Origin: Alteromonas pelagimontana
GTDB lineage: Bacteria > Pseudomonadota > Gammaproteobacteria > Enterobacterales > Alteromonadaceae
Length of the DNA: 64,000 bases
Direction: 5' to 3'
NCBI RefSeq assembly: GCF_002499975.2
Contig: NZ_CP052766.1
Span: 2,542,001 to 2,606,000, forward strand
The notes beneath the pieces are model-generated. The model searched no databases. It was not told the DNA's origin and saw only the letters and a program-made list of their open reading frames with translations. The position numbers were made by a program, and so were the translations under genes. Below are positions 34,367 to 42,755 of the stretch, in pieces (the stretch's first letter is position 1; each line of letters starts with the position of its first letter).

Positions 34367-35800
34367 ATGGAAAACGTAGTACAGGGTTCGGCAACAACAC
34401 CGGCCAACGATGCCACACATAACACAGGTTTTATTGTGTTTATCAGCATTGTAGCGACCATTGGCGGTTTTTTATTTGGTTTTGATAGTGGTGTAATTAA
34501 TGGCACTGTTGATGGCTTACAAGCTGCTTTTAATTCCGAGAGCGTAGGAACGGGATTTAACGTTTCCAGTATGTTACTAGGCTGTGCTGTCGGAGCCTTT
34601 TTTGCCGGGCGTTTAGCCGATTACTATGGTCGCCGGGCGTTACTAATGATAGCCGCTGTGCTGTTTATCATCAGCGCCTGGGGCTCAGGTATAGCTGAGT
34701 CATCAGGTGAGTTTGTCATCTACCGCATCCTCGGTGGCTTAGCTGTCGGCGCTGCGTCAGTCATGGCACCCGCCTACATTGCTGAAGTTTCGCCAGCTAA
34801 ATATCGCGGTATGCTGACGTCTATCCAGCAAATCGCGATTATCAGCGGCTTGTTTTGCGCCTTTTTAAGTAATTATTTGTTAGCGGGTTCTGCTGAAGGT
34901 TCAACAAATCCGCTTTGGTTAAACTATGAAGCCTGGCGCTGGATGTTTTGGATAGAACTTATCCCTGCATTTTTATTTTTCGCAATGTTATTTTTTATTC
35001 CTGAAAGTCCTCGCTTTCTGATGGTAAAAAATAAAGGAGAAAAAGCGCGTAATGTTCTCGTTCGTCTGTATGGTCACAGTGTGGGCGAACAAAAAATTGG
35101 CGAAATTAAATCGTCGTTGGCTGAGGATCATCAACCGCGCTTCTCCGATTTAATCGAAAAAACCAGTGGCAAAATTCGGCCGATTGTCTGGGTCGGAGTT
35201 GGCTTGGCGACGTTTCAACAGTTGGTGGGTATTAATGTAGTCTTTTACTATGGTGCGGTGCTTTGGCAGGCGGTGGGATTCTCAGAATCCGATGCTTTGT
35301 TAATCAACGTAATCAGCGGGGCAATTAGTATCGGCGCGTGTGTTCTGGCGCTACTGATTATCGATAAAGTGGGAAGAAAGCCGCTATTGAAGTGGGGCTC
35401 GGTAGGCATGACCGTTGCTCTAGTCATGCTGGTAGTGGCTTTCGTAAATGCTGATCAAGATCCCAGCGGACGCCTGATACTCGGTGACTGGGGACCTGTG
35501 GCATTAATATGCGCCAACTTTTACGTATTTTTCTTCAACATGTCTTGGGGCCCGGTAATGTGGGTCATGCTGGGCGAGATGTTTCCTAATCAAATTCGCG
35601 GTTCAGGACTGGCCGTCAGTGGTCTGGTGCAATGGATAACCAACTTTGCGATTACCTGGACATTCCCAATGATGCTGGCCAGTATTGGGCTGGCGGGTGC
35701 ATACGGTTTCTATGCTCTATGTGCGTTCCTGTCGATTGTCTTTGTTTCGAAATTAATTTACGAAACTAAAGGCAGAGAGCTGGAAGATATGCAGGGATAA
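34367..35800 (+). CDS. MFS sugar/H+ symporter, probable xylose transporter
   Basis: This is a 477-aa inner-membrane sugar porter with 12 predicted helices. Sugar-porter signatures are present: the first-loop motif RLADYYGRR, the PESPRFLM motif after helix 6, VGRKPLL in the second half, and QQLVGINVVFYYG in helix 7, which in XylE/GLUT proteins lines the sugar site. AGGAG lies before the ATG. It is coupled to the GH43 lipoprotein gene and ends at a strong terminator, so it closes the xylanolytic operon. Xylose is the most likely substrate from context; related porters also carry arabinose, galactose or glucose. Confidence 0.92.
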   Translation: MENVVQGSATTPANDATHNTGFIVFISIVATIGGFLFGFDSGVINGTVDGLQAAFNSESVGTGFNVSSMLLGCAVGAFFAGRLADYYGRRALLMIAAVLFIISAWGSGIAESSGEFVIYRILGGLAVGAASVMAPAYIAEVSPAKYRGMLTSIQQIAIISGLFCAFLSNYLLAGSAEGSTNPLWLNYEAWRWMFWIELIPAFLFFAMLFFIPESPRFLMVKNKGEKARNVLVRLYGHSVGEQKIGEIKSSLAEDHQPRFSDLIEKTSGKIRPIVWVGVGLATFQQLVGINVVFYYGAVLWQAVGFSESDALLINVISGAISIGACVLALLIIDKVGRKPLLKWGSVGMTVALVMLVVAFVNADQDPSGRLILGDWGPVALICANFYVFFFNMSWGPVMWVMLGEMFPNQIRGSGLAVSGLVQWITNFAITWTFPMMLASIGLAGAYGFYALCAFLSIVFVSKLIYETKGRELEDMQG

Positions 35801-35835
35801 CGGCATTAGCAATAAAGTCACTATTGTTTTCTCTA

Positions 35836-35857
35836 AAAGGCGCTACGGCGCCTTTTT
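35836..35857 (+). terminator. Rho-independent terminator of the GH43-GH115-GH43-symporter operon
   Basis: Stem AAAGGCGC / GCGCCTTT with loop TACG and a T-run, 36 bases after the symporter stop. Confidence 0.8.
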
Positions 35858-35928
35858 GTTATTTTGTATTCCTGTTACTTAATATTGCCTATTCTTTAAC
35901 ATTTAACGTGGTGGTGTATAGTGGGTAA

Positions 35929-35940
35929 CTTGTATACAAG
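35929..35940. promoter_or_regulatory. Palindromic operator candidate CTTGTATACAAG upstream of the GH2 gene
   Basis: A perfect 12-base palindrome lies 38 bases before the GH2 start. The same core TTGTATACAA occurs at 42660 before the GH67-side TBDR. The form resembles operators of GntR/FadR-type regulators, and such a gene lies at 41585-42280. Confidence 0.6.
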
Positions 35941-35978
35941 ATGCTGGATTATCATCAATGACTTTATCAGGATACGGA

Positions 35979-38729
35979 ATGACGCCACGACGAAGCGGAC
36001 TTGCTTTACTTATCTTGCTTGTGTTTCTGATGACATTGGCAGGCTGTGCCGGAAACGATGAAGCCGATGCTGCTACAGATCTTGCGGCAAGAGAACGTAT
36101 TTCCTTCAATGAAGGCTGGCGTTTTTATAAATATGCTGATTCAAAGCAGGCAGATGGTCTGATATACGATGTGCGTCCTGAAGTGGAAAGCTTTAACGAT
36201 ACAAAGGAAGCCGATAGTAAACCTACAGATGCGGTAGAAGTTAACGCAATCGCCAATGTCTTAAAACCCTGGATAATGCCGACAGGCAATGATTTCATCA
36301 TTGATCCTGCAAAGCGGCACGTACGGCCACCTGGAAACCCAGGGGCAAAATTTCCTTTTGTTCAGGCAAGCTTTGATGACAGCGAGTGGGAAGCGATAAC
36401 GCTACCCCATGACTGGGGCATCAAAGGGCCGTTTTTTGAAGGCGATGATCCTGAAGTCGGTGGTGGCATGGGTCGCCTGCCCAGCGATGGCGTCGCCTGG
36501 TACCGAAAATCGTTTTCTTTAAGCGAAGACGATAAAGATAAACAGATTTATCTGGATGTTGATGGTGCGATGTCTTACGCCATGGTGTGGTTAAACGGGC
36601 ATCTTGTGGGCGGCTGGCCATATGGTTACAGCTCCTGGAGGCTTGATCTGACGCCATATATTCGTGCCGGTGGCGATAATCAATTGGCAATTCGTTTGGA
36701 TAATCCGCCTAGTTCTTCTCGTTGGTATCCTGGTGGTGGAATCTATCGCAATGTGTGGTTGGTAAAAACGGAGCAGGTCCATGTTAAGCACTGGGGCAGT
36801 GTGGTGACCACTGAGAATGTCAGCAATGGGTCTGCCGATATTAAGCTGGCAGTGAAGTTGCAGAACAGCAGTAGCGCCAACGTTCAAGTGAAAGTGACTA
36901 ACGATGTTTACGAGCTTAACGAAACGGGCAAATTAAACGGCCATCAAATCATTTCTTTTGCGCCACAAACTGTCAGCATCAGCAAAAACGCTGACGCTAG
37001 CATCGCCAGTCAAATAACCTTAAAACAACCTAAACTATGGGGGCCGCGCCCCACGCAAACACCAAACCGATACGCGGTTATTACCAAGGTTTGGCAAAAT
37101 GGAGAGCTAAAAGATTCTTATCAAACCAATTTTGGTATCCGCAGCTTGCGTTTCGATCCCAGTAGCGGCGTCCACGTCAACGGCGAGCTTATTCCTTTAC
37201 AAGGGGTTAACCAGCACCATGATTTAGGTGCGTTGGGAGCGGCGTTTAATGTACGAGCGGCGGAAAGGCAGCTGGAAATTCTGCGTGATATGGGCGTGAA
37301 TACTATCCGTGTCGCGCATAATCCGCCGGCGCCGGAGTTGCTGGAACTCACCGACAGAATGGGGATTTTGGTTACCGATGAATCTTTTGATTCCTGGTAT
37401 AAGAAGAAAACGCCGCTGGATTTCCATCTTATTTTTGAAGATTGGCATGAACAGGATCTTAGAGCGTTAGTGCGCCGGGATCGTAATCATCCATCGGTGA
37501 TCATGTGGTTTATCGGCAATGAGGTAGGCGAGCAGTATACAGACGAAGAGGGAGCTAAGATCGCGCGTGAGCTTAGCCGCATTGTAAAGGAAGAAGACTC
37601 TACTCGCCCGGTCACAGCGTCAATGAACTGGGCGAAAGCAGACATGCCTTTTCCTGCTGCCCTTGATGTTATCAGCCTGAATTATCAAGGCGAAGGCATT
37701 CGGCAGTTACCCGAATTTGAAGGCACCGAGCGAATTCGGACGCCTCCTTCTTATCCGGCTTTTCATAAAGCCCACCCAGACAAAGTGATACTTTCCAGTG
37801 AAACTGCTTCGGCTTTTAGTAGCCGAGGCATTTATCTTTTTCCGGTCACTGATGAATTTAGCGCCCCTGTGCGGGATGGGCGAGGAGGCGACTCCAGCAT
37901 TCATCAGGTTAGCTCGTACGAATTACATGCGGTAGATTTTGGGTCTTCAGCAGACAAAGTTTTTAAATATATGGATATGTATCCTTTTGTCGCGGGGCAG
38001 TTTGTCTGGAACGGCTTTGACTATCTTGGGGAGCCCACGCCTTATTACTCTGCACGAAGTTCGTATTCTGGAATGATTGATCTGGCGGGGTTTAAAAAAG
38101 ACAGATTCTATCTGTATCAAAGTAAGTGGCGGCCGAATTTTCCCATGGTGCACATTCTACCGCATTGGAACTGGCCGGAGCGGCTCGGTAAAGTTACGCC
38201 AATTCATATTTTTACGTCTGGCGATGAAGTGGAACTGTTTATTAATGGCAAATCCCAAGGCAAAAAGAAAAAAGGTCAGTACGAGTACCGACTACGGTTT
38301 GACAATGTGGTGTATGAACCTGGCACGGTAAAAGCTGTAGCTTACAAAGCGGGTAAGCCATGGGCGCAGGAAACTGTTGTCACTACTGGCGCGGCCACTG
38401 GCTTGTCGGTTGAAGCCGACAGAACGAAAATTGCTGGGGATGGTGAAGATTTGGCGTTTGTCACGGTGAAGGTAACAGATAACAACGGTAATACGGTTCC
38501 CACCGCGAGAAATAAGGTTTCCTTTTCAGTCTCAGATAACGCTGAAATTGTTGCTACAGATAATGGCGATTCAACCAACTTTACCCCGTTTCCTTCTTCT
38601 TCGCGCGAAGCGTTTAGCGGCAAAGTGTTGGCTATTATCAAAGCTAAAAAACGACAGAGTGGTGAAATTATAGTGACTGCCAGCGCTGAAGGATTAACCG
38701 CTGGTACCGAGGTAATCCAAATCAGGTGA
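35979..38729 (+). CDS. GH2 family glycoside hydrolase, lipoprotein
   Basis: This is a 916-aa exported lipoprotein. The ATG at 35979 has AGGA six bases upstream; the in-frame ATG at 35958 has no clear site. The signal MTPRRSGLALL... ends in lipobox LAG-C. GH2 layout is visible: a sugar-binding jelly-roll (WYRKSFSL, WLNGHLVGGWPYGYSSWRLDL), an Ig-like domain, and a TIM barrel with acid/base Glu about 515 (WFIGNEVGE) and nucleophile Glu about 608 (SSETAS). C-terminal DUF4982-like and invasin/Big-like domains follow (VTVKVTDNNGNTVP). Members include beta-galactosidases, beta-glucuronidases and others; specificity is not fixed. A GntR-type palindrome just upstream links it to the uronate part of the locus. 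Confidence 0.9.
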   Translation: MTPRRSGLALLILLVFLMTLAGCAGNDEADAATDLAARERISFNEGWRFYKYADSKQADGLIYDVRPEVESFNDTKEADSKPTDAVEVNAIANVLKPWIMPTGNDFIIDPAKRHVRPPGNPGAKFPFVQASFDDSEWEAITLPHDWGIKGPFFEGDDPEVGGGMGRLPSDGVAWYRKSFSLSEDDKDKQIYLDVDGAMSYAMVWLNGHLVGGWPYGYSSWRLDLTPYIRAGGDNQLAIRLDNPPSSSRWYPGGGIYRNVWLVKTEQVHVKHWGSVVTTENVSNGSADIKLAVKLQNSSSANVQVKVTNDVYELNETGKLNGHQIISFAPQTVSISKNADASIASQITLKQPKLWGPRPTQTPNRYAVITKVWQNGELKDSYQTNFGIRSLRFDPSSGVHVNGELIPLQGVNQHHDLGALGAAFNVRAAERQLEILRDMGVNTIRVAHNPPAPELLELTDRMGILVTDESFDSWYKKKTPLDFHLIFEDWHEQDLRALVRRDRNHPSVIMWFIGNEVGEQYTDEEGAKIARELSRIVKEEDSTRPVTASMNWAKADMPFPAALDVISLNYQGEGIRQLPEFEGTERIRTPPSYPAFHKAHPDKVILSSETASAFSSRGIYLFPVTDEFSAPVRDGRGGDSSIHQVSSYELHAVDFGSSADKVFKYMDMYPFVAGQFVWNGFDYLGEPTPYYSARSSYSGMIDLAGFKKDRFYLYQSKWRPNFPMVHILPHWNWPERLGKVTPIHIFTSGDEVELFINGKSQGKKKKGQYEYRLRFDNVVYEPGTVKAVAYKAGKPWAQETVVTTGAATGLSVEADRTKIAGDGEDLAFVTVKVTDNNGNTVPTARNKVSFSVSDNAEIVATDNGDSTNFTPFPSSSREAFSGKVLAIIKAKKRQSGEIIVTASAEGLTAGTEVIQIR

Positions 38730-38741
38730 TCACAACAGGGC

Positions 38742-38760
38742 ATAACGCAGAATGCGTTAT
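38742..38760 (+). other. Hairpin after the GH2 gene
   Basis: Perfect stem ATAACGCA / TGCGTTAT with loop GAA, 12 bases after the stop. There is no strong T-run, so termination is uncertain. Confidence 0.35.
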
Positions 38761-38900
38761 TGCCTTCCATGCTAATAATTTGCATTTCAGCAGGCAATGA
38801 AAGTTCGCCAGCGGTTTAATTATTGCGCTATTATAAACGCTGCGGGAACGGAAAAACATTTCGCCGGTAGGTTATTGCGAATTTTGCATGGAGGTAAAAA

Positions 38901-39368
38901 ATGCTGAGAAAATGTAAATTGCTGAAAGTGGGAGTTATGCTGGCAGCAATGGTGCTAACAGTAGCAGCCTGCTCCCCTACTTCAAGCTCACTCGATCAAC
39001 TGGCAATTAATATAGCAACAAAGAACATCCAAACACCTGCTGACACCTGGTTTGCGCATGGCAGCCTTCACAGTGAAACAGCACTGGCATGGCAAAAAGC
39101 ATCGTATCAGAGTAAGCGTGCAACCTGCGCTGATTATTTGCAAGCAATGATTCAAAAAAATATGCTCAAGGCGCAGCCGTTTAATACTCTTCAAAGTATT
39201 GACGAACTTAAGCCTTACGCTGAGACTCTCGTGCAGGTGCTGGACAAGCAATTAGCTGTGAATGGTGATTTGCAGCAGAATGAAGAAAAGTTTTCTGACG
39301 TTAAGATTGCAACACAAATTGAAGAAGCGGCTCGTAAGCTGGGGTGGCTATCTGAGACATTTGAATAG
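38901..39368 (+). CDS. Unknown small lipoprotein
   Basis: This is a 155-aa exported lipoprotein of no family I recognise. A good GGAGG site precedes the ATG. The signal MLRKCKLLKVGVMLAAMVLT ends at lipobox VAA-C. The mature part is about 130 residues, mostly helical by composition, with one further cysteine (RATCADYLQAMI) and a C-terminal helix (IEEAARKLGWLSETFE). It lies between GH2 and the alpha/beta hydrolase-sigma pair on the same strand. No function can be proposed from sequence. Confidence 0.75.
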   Translation: MLRKCKLLKVGVMLAAMVLTVAACSPTSSSLDQLAINIATKNIQTPADTWFAHGSLHSETALAWQKASYQSKRATCADYLQAMIQKNMLKAQPFNTLQSIDELKPYAETLVQVLDKQLAVNGDLQQNEEKFSDVKIATQIEEAARKLGWLSETFE

Positions 39369-39474
39369 CGGGCGTTCTCCCAACAAGCTAAAAATTCACC
39401 TTTTTTTGTCACACATATTTCGGCTCCCGTTTCTTATTAATATGGTTTCGGAAAAGGTGGATTAGTATAATATT

Positions 39475-40374
39475 ATGAATAAACTCGTAGCGCACATCAC
39501 GCTCCAATCGCGTCAATGCAAATTTTGGGGGCTAATAGTGGCACTACTCGTTACAGCTTTTACTGCCTCCGCGGAAGAAAATTTTTCCCAGCAGGTCAGC
39601 GGTGAAGGGAGGCCGGTTATTCTGATTCCTGGTCTTATGTCTAATGGCACTGTTTGGAATAGCGTACAGGAAACGCTGACGGCAAACTATGAGGTGCATG
39701 TGCTTTCCCTGGCTGGATTTGCGGGTACACCGGCGGCGAAAAATCCGTCACTTGAACATACCATGCAAGAAATCGGCGAATATATAAAGAAAAACCAGCT
39801 ACATGAGCCGGTAATTATCGGTCACAGCCTCGGTGGATTTATCGGCTTTTGGCTGGCAGTAAACTACGGCGAGCGCATTGGTAAAGTGATCAGCGTTGAC
39901 GGTTTACCCTATTTAGCGCCGGTCTTTACCCGTAGTTCAGCAACAACAGTGGCGATGATGCAAGGCCAGGCCAGCATGTTGCGCCAGCAATATCGGTATT
40001 TCAATGGCGAGCAACTCGAGCAGCAGGCGCAGGCGAACATTTCTATACAGGCCACGGCAAAGCAGGATCAGCAAAAGGTTCTCGCGATGGCCAGGCACTC
40101 CCACCCGGAAACTGTAGGAGAGGCGATATATACTCTACTGACGACAGATTTGCGCAACGACCTCAAAACTGTTACTGCACCAATCCTGCTGTTGGGTGCA
40201 GTGGGCGCGTTTACTAACGTTTCGCAGCAGAACGCTGCTGAGGCGCTGTACCAACAGCAACTGGAAAAGGCGCCTAATGCTACGCTAATCATGAATCGGG
40301 AATCCCGTCATTTTATTATGTTTGATCAGCCCAATTGGTTGGCGCGCCAAATTATCCATTTTATTGAGGATTGA
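39475..40374 (+). CDS. Exported alpha/beta hydrolase
   Basis: This is a 299-aa alpha/beta-fold hydrolase with a signal peptide (FWGLIVALLVTAFTASA). The oxyanion region VILIPGLMSNGTVW, the nucleophile elbow GHSLGG (Ser), an acid candidate in the later strand (ILLLGAVGAF region) and the C-terminal His in RESRHFIMFDQP form the usual triad layout. No good ribosome site is visible before the ATG. The stop lies five bases before the sigma-factor ATG, so the two are probably co-translated. Substrate unknown; periplasmic esterase or peptidase activity is possible. The tight pairing suggests a functional link with the sigma factor. Confidence 0.85.
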   Translation: MNKLVAHITLQSRQCKFWGLIVALLVTAFTASAEENFSQQVSGEGRPVILIPGLMSNGTVWNSVQETLTANYEVHVLSLAGFAGTPAAKNPSLEHTMQEIGEYIKKNQLHEPVIIGHSLGGFIGFWLAVNYGERIGKVISVDGLPYLAPVFTRSSATTVAMMQGQASMLRQQYRYFNGEQLEQQAQANISIQATAKQDQQKVLAMARHSHPETVGEAIYTLLTTDLRNDLKTVTAPILLLGAVGAFTNVSQQNAAEALYQQQLEKAPNATLIMNRESRHFIMFDQPNWLARQIIHFIED

Positions 40375-40379
40375 TAAAA

Positions 40380-41516
40380 ATGGACGCGATATCAACCACC
40401 ATTGACGTAGATGTTTTGGCAGCAAAAGGTGGCGATATCAAGGCATTTGAGCGCCTTGTTTTTGCCACAAGTGCAACTATCAGTAGTATTGCGCTGGCTA
40501 TTGTCAAAGATTTAGACGCCAGTGAAGAAGTGACGCAGCAGGTGTATATCAGTTGCTGGAAGAATTTATCGACGTTAAAAAATAACGCCAGCTTCCTGCC
40601 GTGGCTTCGACAATCGACCCGCTATGCGGCACTTAATTATCTACGGGATAATCGCACAAAAGAGAAAGCGTGTAGGGCCGAGGCGGACGAATTTTTTGCT
40701 CAATTTGTTGACGCATCTTCAAACATTGAATGCAGTTATCAGCGGAAAGAGCAGCAAATAATTATTCGCAAGCTCTTGAATACATTGCCCGAAGAAACTC
40801 GGGAAGTTTTGCTGCTTTACTACCGCGAGGAGCAATCAACAGTGCAGGTGGCAAGTCTGTTGTCGTTGTCAGAAGCGGCTGTGCGGCAAAAGCTCTCCCG
40901 CGCGCGAAGCAGATTGAAGGAACAGTTACTGTCGAAATACGGAAAAGTCATTGTTACTACTACGCCTACGATAGCGTTTACATCCATGGCGTTGGGATCG
41001 CTTTCGGTGAGCGCACCCGCAAAAGCGGCGGTAACTGCCAGCGGTGCTGGCAGCTTGGGGAAAGTAAGCGTGATAGGAAGTGTAAAATGGCTGTTTAGTG
41101 GCGCAACACTTGGGGCGGCAATTGGGGGGCTGGCTATCTGTTTAGGTTATAGAGTGGCACTAACTGCTATGACAGATGAAAAGGCTAAAGTGCGTCTTAC
41201 TCGAGTAAGAAATTATACACTTTTGTGGCTGGTATTGAGCGCCGCACTGCTTGGTGCCGCTTATGAACTTACCAGCGGCTGGCTGGCACCAGTCTTTGCT
41301 TATTCTCTTTTTGCCATCGGGCTGGTATACCTAACGCGTTTAAATCAGCAAATTATCTTTGCAAACACGGTGGATAAATTCGCCTGCACAACTATGAAAA
41401 AGCGAGGGGTGCGGGCACAAAAAGTTTTCACCCGCAGTGGGCTTTATGGCGGGCTGCTAGCGGGCATGATGGGAGTAATTATAGGTTTGATAAATAGCGG
41501 AAGAATGATTCTTTAG
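40380..41516 (+). CDS. ECF-type sigma factor with a fused multi-helix membrane domain
   Basis: This is a 378-aa protein starting at the ATG at 40380, ten bases after GAGGA. Residues about 15-95 are a sigma-70 region 2 (AFERLVFATSATISSIALAI, EEVTQQVYISCWKNL, FLPWLRQSTRYAALNYLRD). Residues about 120-175 are region 4 with its helix-turn-helix (LPEETREVLLLYY, VASLLSLSEAAVRQKLSRAR). The last 200 residues contain about four hydrophobic segments (WLFSGATLGAAIGGLAICLG, YTLLWLVLSAALLGAAYEL, VFAYSLFAIGLVYL, GGLLAGMMGVIIGLI). A normal ECF sigma is about 190 aa. This one appears tethered to the membrane, and no separate anti-sigma gene is adjacent. The gene runs with an exported alpha/beta hydrolase. Confidence 0.88.
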   Translation: MDAISTTIDVDVLAAKGGDIKAFERLVFATSATISSIALAIVKDLDASEEVTQQVYISCWKNLSTLKNNASFLPWLRQSTRYAALNYLRDNRTKEKACRAEADEFFAQFVDASSNIECSYQRKEQQIIIRKLLNTLPEETREVLLLYYREEQSTVQVASLLSLSEAAVRQKLSRARSRLKEQLLSKYGKVIVTTTPTIAFTSMALGSLSVSAPAKAAVTASGAGSLGKVSVIGSVKWLFSGATLGAAIGGLAICLGYRVALTAMTDEKAKVRLTRVRNYTLLWLVLSAALLGAAYELTSGWLAPVFAYSLFAIGLVYLTRLNQQIIFANTVDKFACTTMKKRGVRAQKVFTRSGLYGGLLAGMMGVIIGLINSGRMIL

Positions 41517-41530
41517 CAAAAGCGGCTTAT

Positions 41531-41560
41531 ATCTGTGGGGCACAAAAGCCCCCGCAGATC
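41531..41560. terminator. Hairpin between convergent sigma and GntR genes
   Basis: Stem ATCTGTGGGG / CCCCCGCAGAT (one wobble) lies between the two converging genes. No clear T-run is present on either side. Confidence 0.35.
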
Positions 41561-41584
41561 TTTAAGTTAATCCCGTCGAGGTGG

Positions 41585-42280
41585 TTAAATGACGAATGCT
41601 TCCTCTTCAAAAAAATCAGGATGCATTCGTTTTACGCCATCTAAAACATTTAGAATTTCGTGTAAATGCGTGGTCATAGCTTGACGAGCCGCATTGATAT
41701 CTTTGTTACGAATGGCTTTTACAATAGCCCGATGTTGCGACAACACACTGTCGTACTGCCCGCCAAATTCCTTTAAGCTTAAATTTCTGACTCGATCCAT
41801 GTGCGCTTTCTCGTACTGAATCAAGCTTGCAGCGCGTTGGAACTGCGAGTAGTCGGCTAGCAACTGGTGAAAATTATCATCTAATTTTTGAAAGGCGAGG
41901 GCATCATGCTTATTCGCTGCCAGCTCCTGTTTATGGATGAGGCTTTCGCAGTCAATTACCAGTTCTTCATTACCAAACTCTGCACAATAACTCACAATCG
42001 CGACTTCAAGTGCTTCACGAATAAATCGGGCTTCGAGAATTTTTGAAATACTGAGTTTGGACACAAAAGTGCCCCGTTGCGGTCTCACTTCAGCAAAACC
42101 TAAAGCAACCAGTTTGGCAATGGTTTCGCGAATAGGCGTGCGGCTGACTCCAAATTTCATAGCCAGAGTATTCTCAGACATGCCAGAGCCTGGTTCGATA
42201 GACATGTTCACAATCTCGTCACGAAGATGTTGAAACACTTGCTCTGAAGTCGATTGTGTATAAGAGATCTGGATTGCCAT
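41585..42280 (-). CDS. GntR-family regulator with FCD ligand domain
   Basis: This is a 231-aa transcription factor. The start is taken at MAIQISYTQSTSEQV; an in-frame upstream extension (MWKESSILTVV...) lacks conserved sequence. The N-terminal winged helix has the GntR pattern (FQHLRDEIVNMSIEPGSGM, LAMKFGVSRTPIRETIAKL, VRPQRGTFVSKLS). The C-terminal FCD domain (RFIREALEVAIVSYC, FHQLLADYS, HRAIVKAI, AMTTHLHEI) binds acidic ligands through metal-coordinating Asp and His residues. FadR/UxuR-type relatives often control uronate genes. It lies divergent to the TBDR-GH67-TRAP-ManD operon, whose leader holds TTGTATACAA, so that operon is its likely target. Repressor function is inferred. Confidence 0.9.
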   Translation of the reverse strand: MAIQISYTQSTSEQVFQHLRDEIVNMSIEPGSGMSENTLAMKFGVSRTPIRETIAKLVALGFAEVRPQRGTFVSKLSISKILEARFIREALEVAIVSYCAEFGNEELVIDCESLIHKQELAANKHDALAFQKLDDNFHQLLADYSQFQRAASLIQYEKAHMDRVRNLSLKEFGGQYDSVLSQHRAIVKAIRNKDINAARQAMTTHLHEILNVLDGVKRMHPDFFEEEAFVI

Positions 42281-42755
42281 GTTTGCTAATTTTCGGATAC
42301 ATAATGCTGTAGTTATCAATACAACCGTCAGTATAGATGATTCCTTCCACATCCTGTTAATTAAATTGATTGGATGTTCAAATGCCTATGTCGGTTACCG
42401 TCCGCCACGTTGTGACAACAGTAGAGCTGACGCTGCAGGTCAGACTTGCGATGCGTGTTGAGTAAGGAAAGCTGAACCTGCTTTTAAGCCTGTGGCTTCT
42501 ATTGCGTAAATAAGCCGTGCAAATGGCAGGCAGCAACCTGGCCGATTAAACCTTCGCCTAAATTCACATCGCGATTATGTTTTTTATCAAATCATCAAAA
42601 AATTGTTAATAGCTATGGAAAGGGGTGTTTCACATGGTTATAGTGGCGGCAGCTTGAGGTTGTATACAAGTATTCATGTTGCAGTGGAACAATTAACGAC
42701 ATAGCGAAACGCTTGATGCGTAGACGGGATCAGGCGTTGGGTTAAGAGGTAATTT
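42281..42755. other. Divergent regulatory region between gntR and the uronate operon
   Basis: No gene is supported here. The only strong element is the palindrome at 42660-42669. The promoter of the TBDR should lie near it, but I could not assign -35/-10 boxes with confidence. Confidence 0.5.
42660..42669. promoter_or_regulatory. Palindromic operator candidate TTGTATACAA upstream of the TBDR-GH67 operon
   Basis: A perfect 10-base palindrome lies 86 bases before the TBDR start. It matches 11 of 12 positions of the site at 35929-35940. Adjacent divergent gntR makes it the probable cognate site. Confidence 0.65.
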
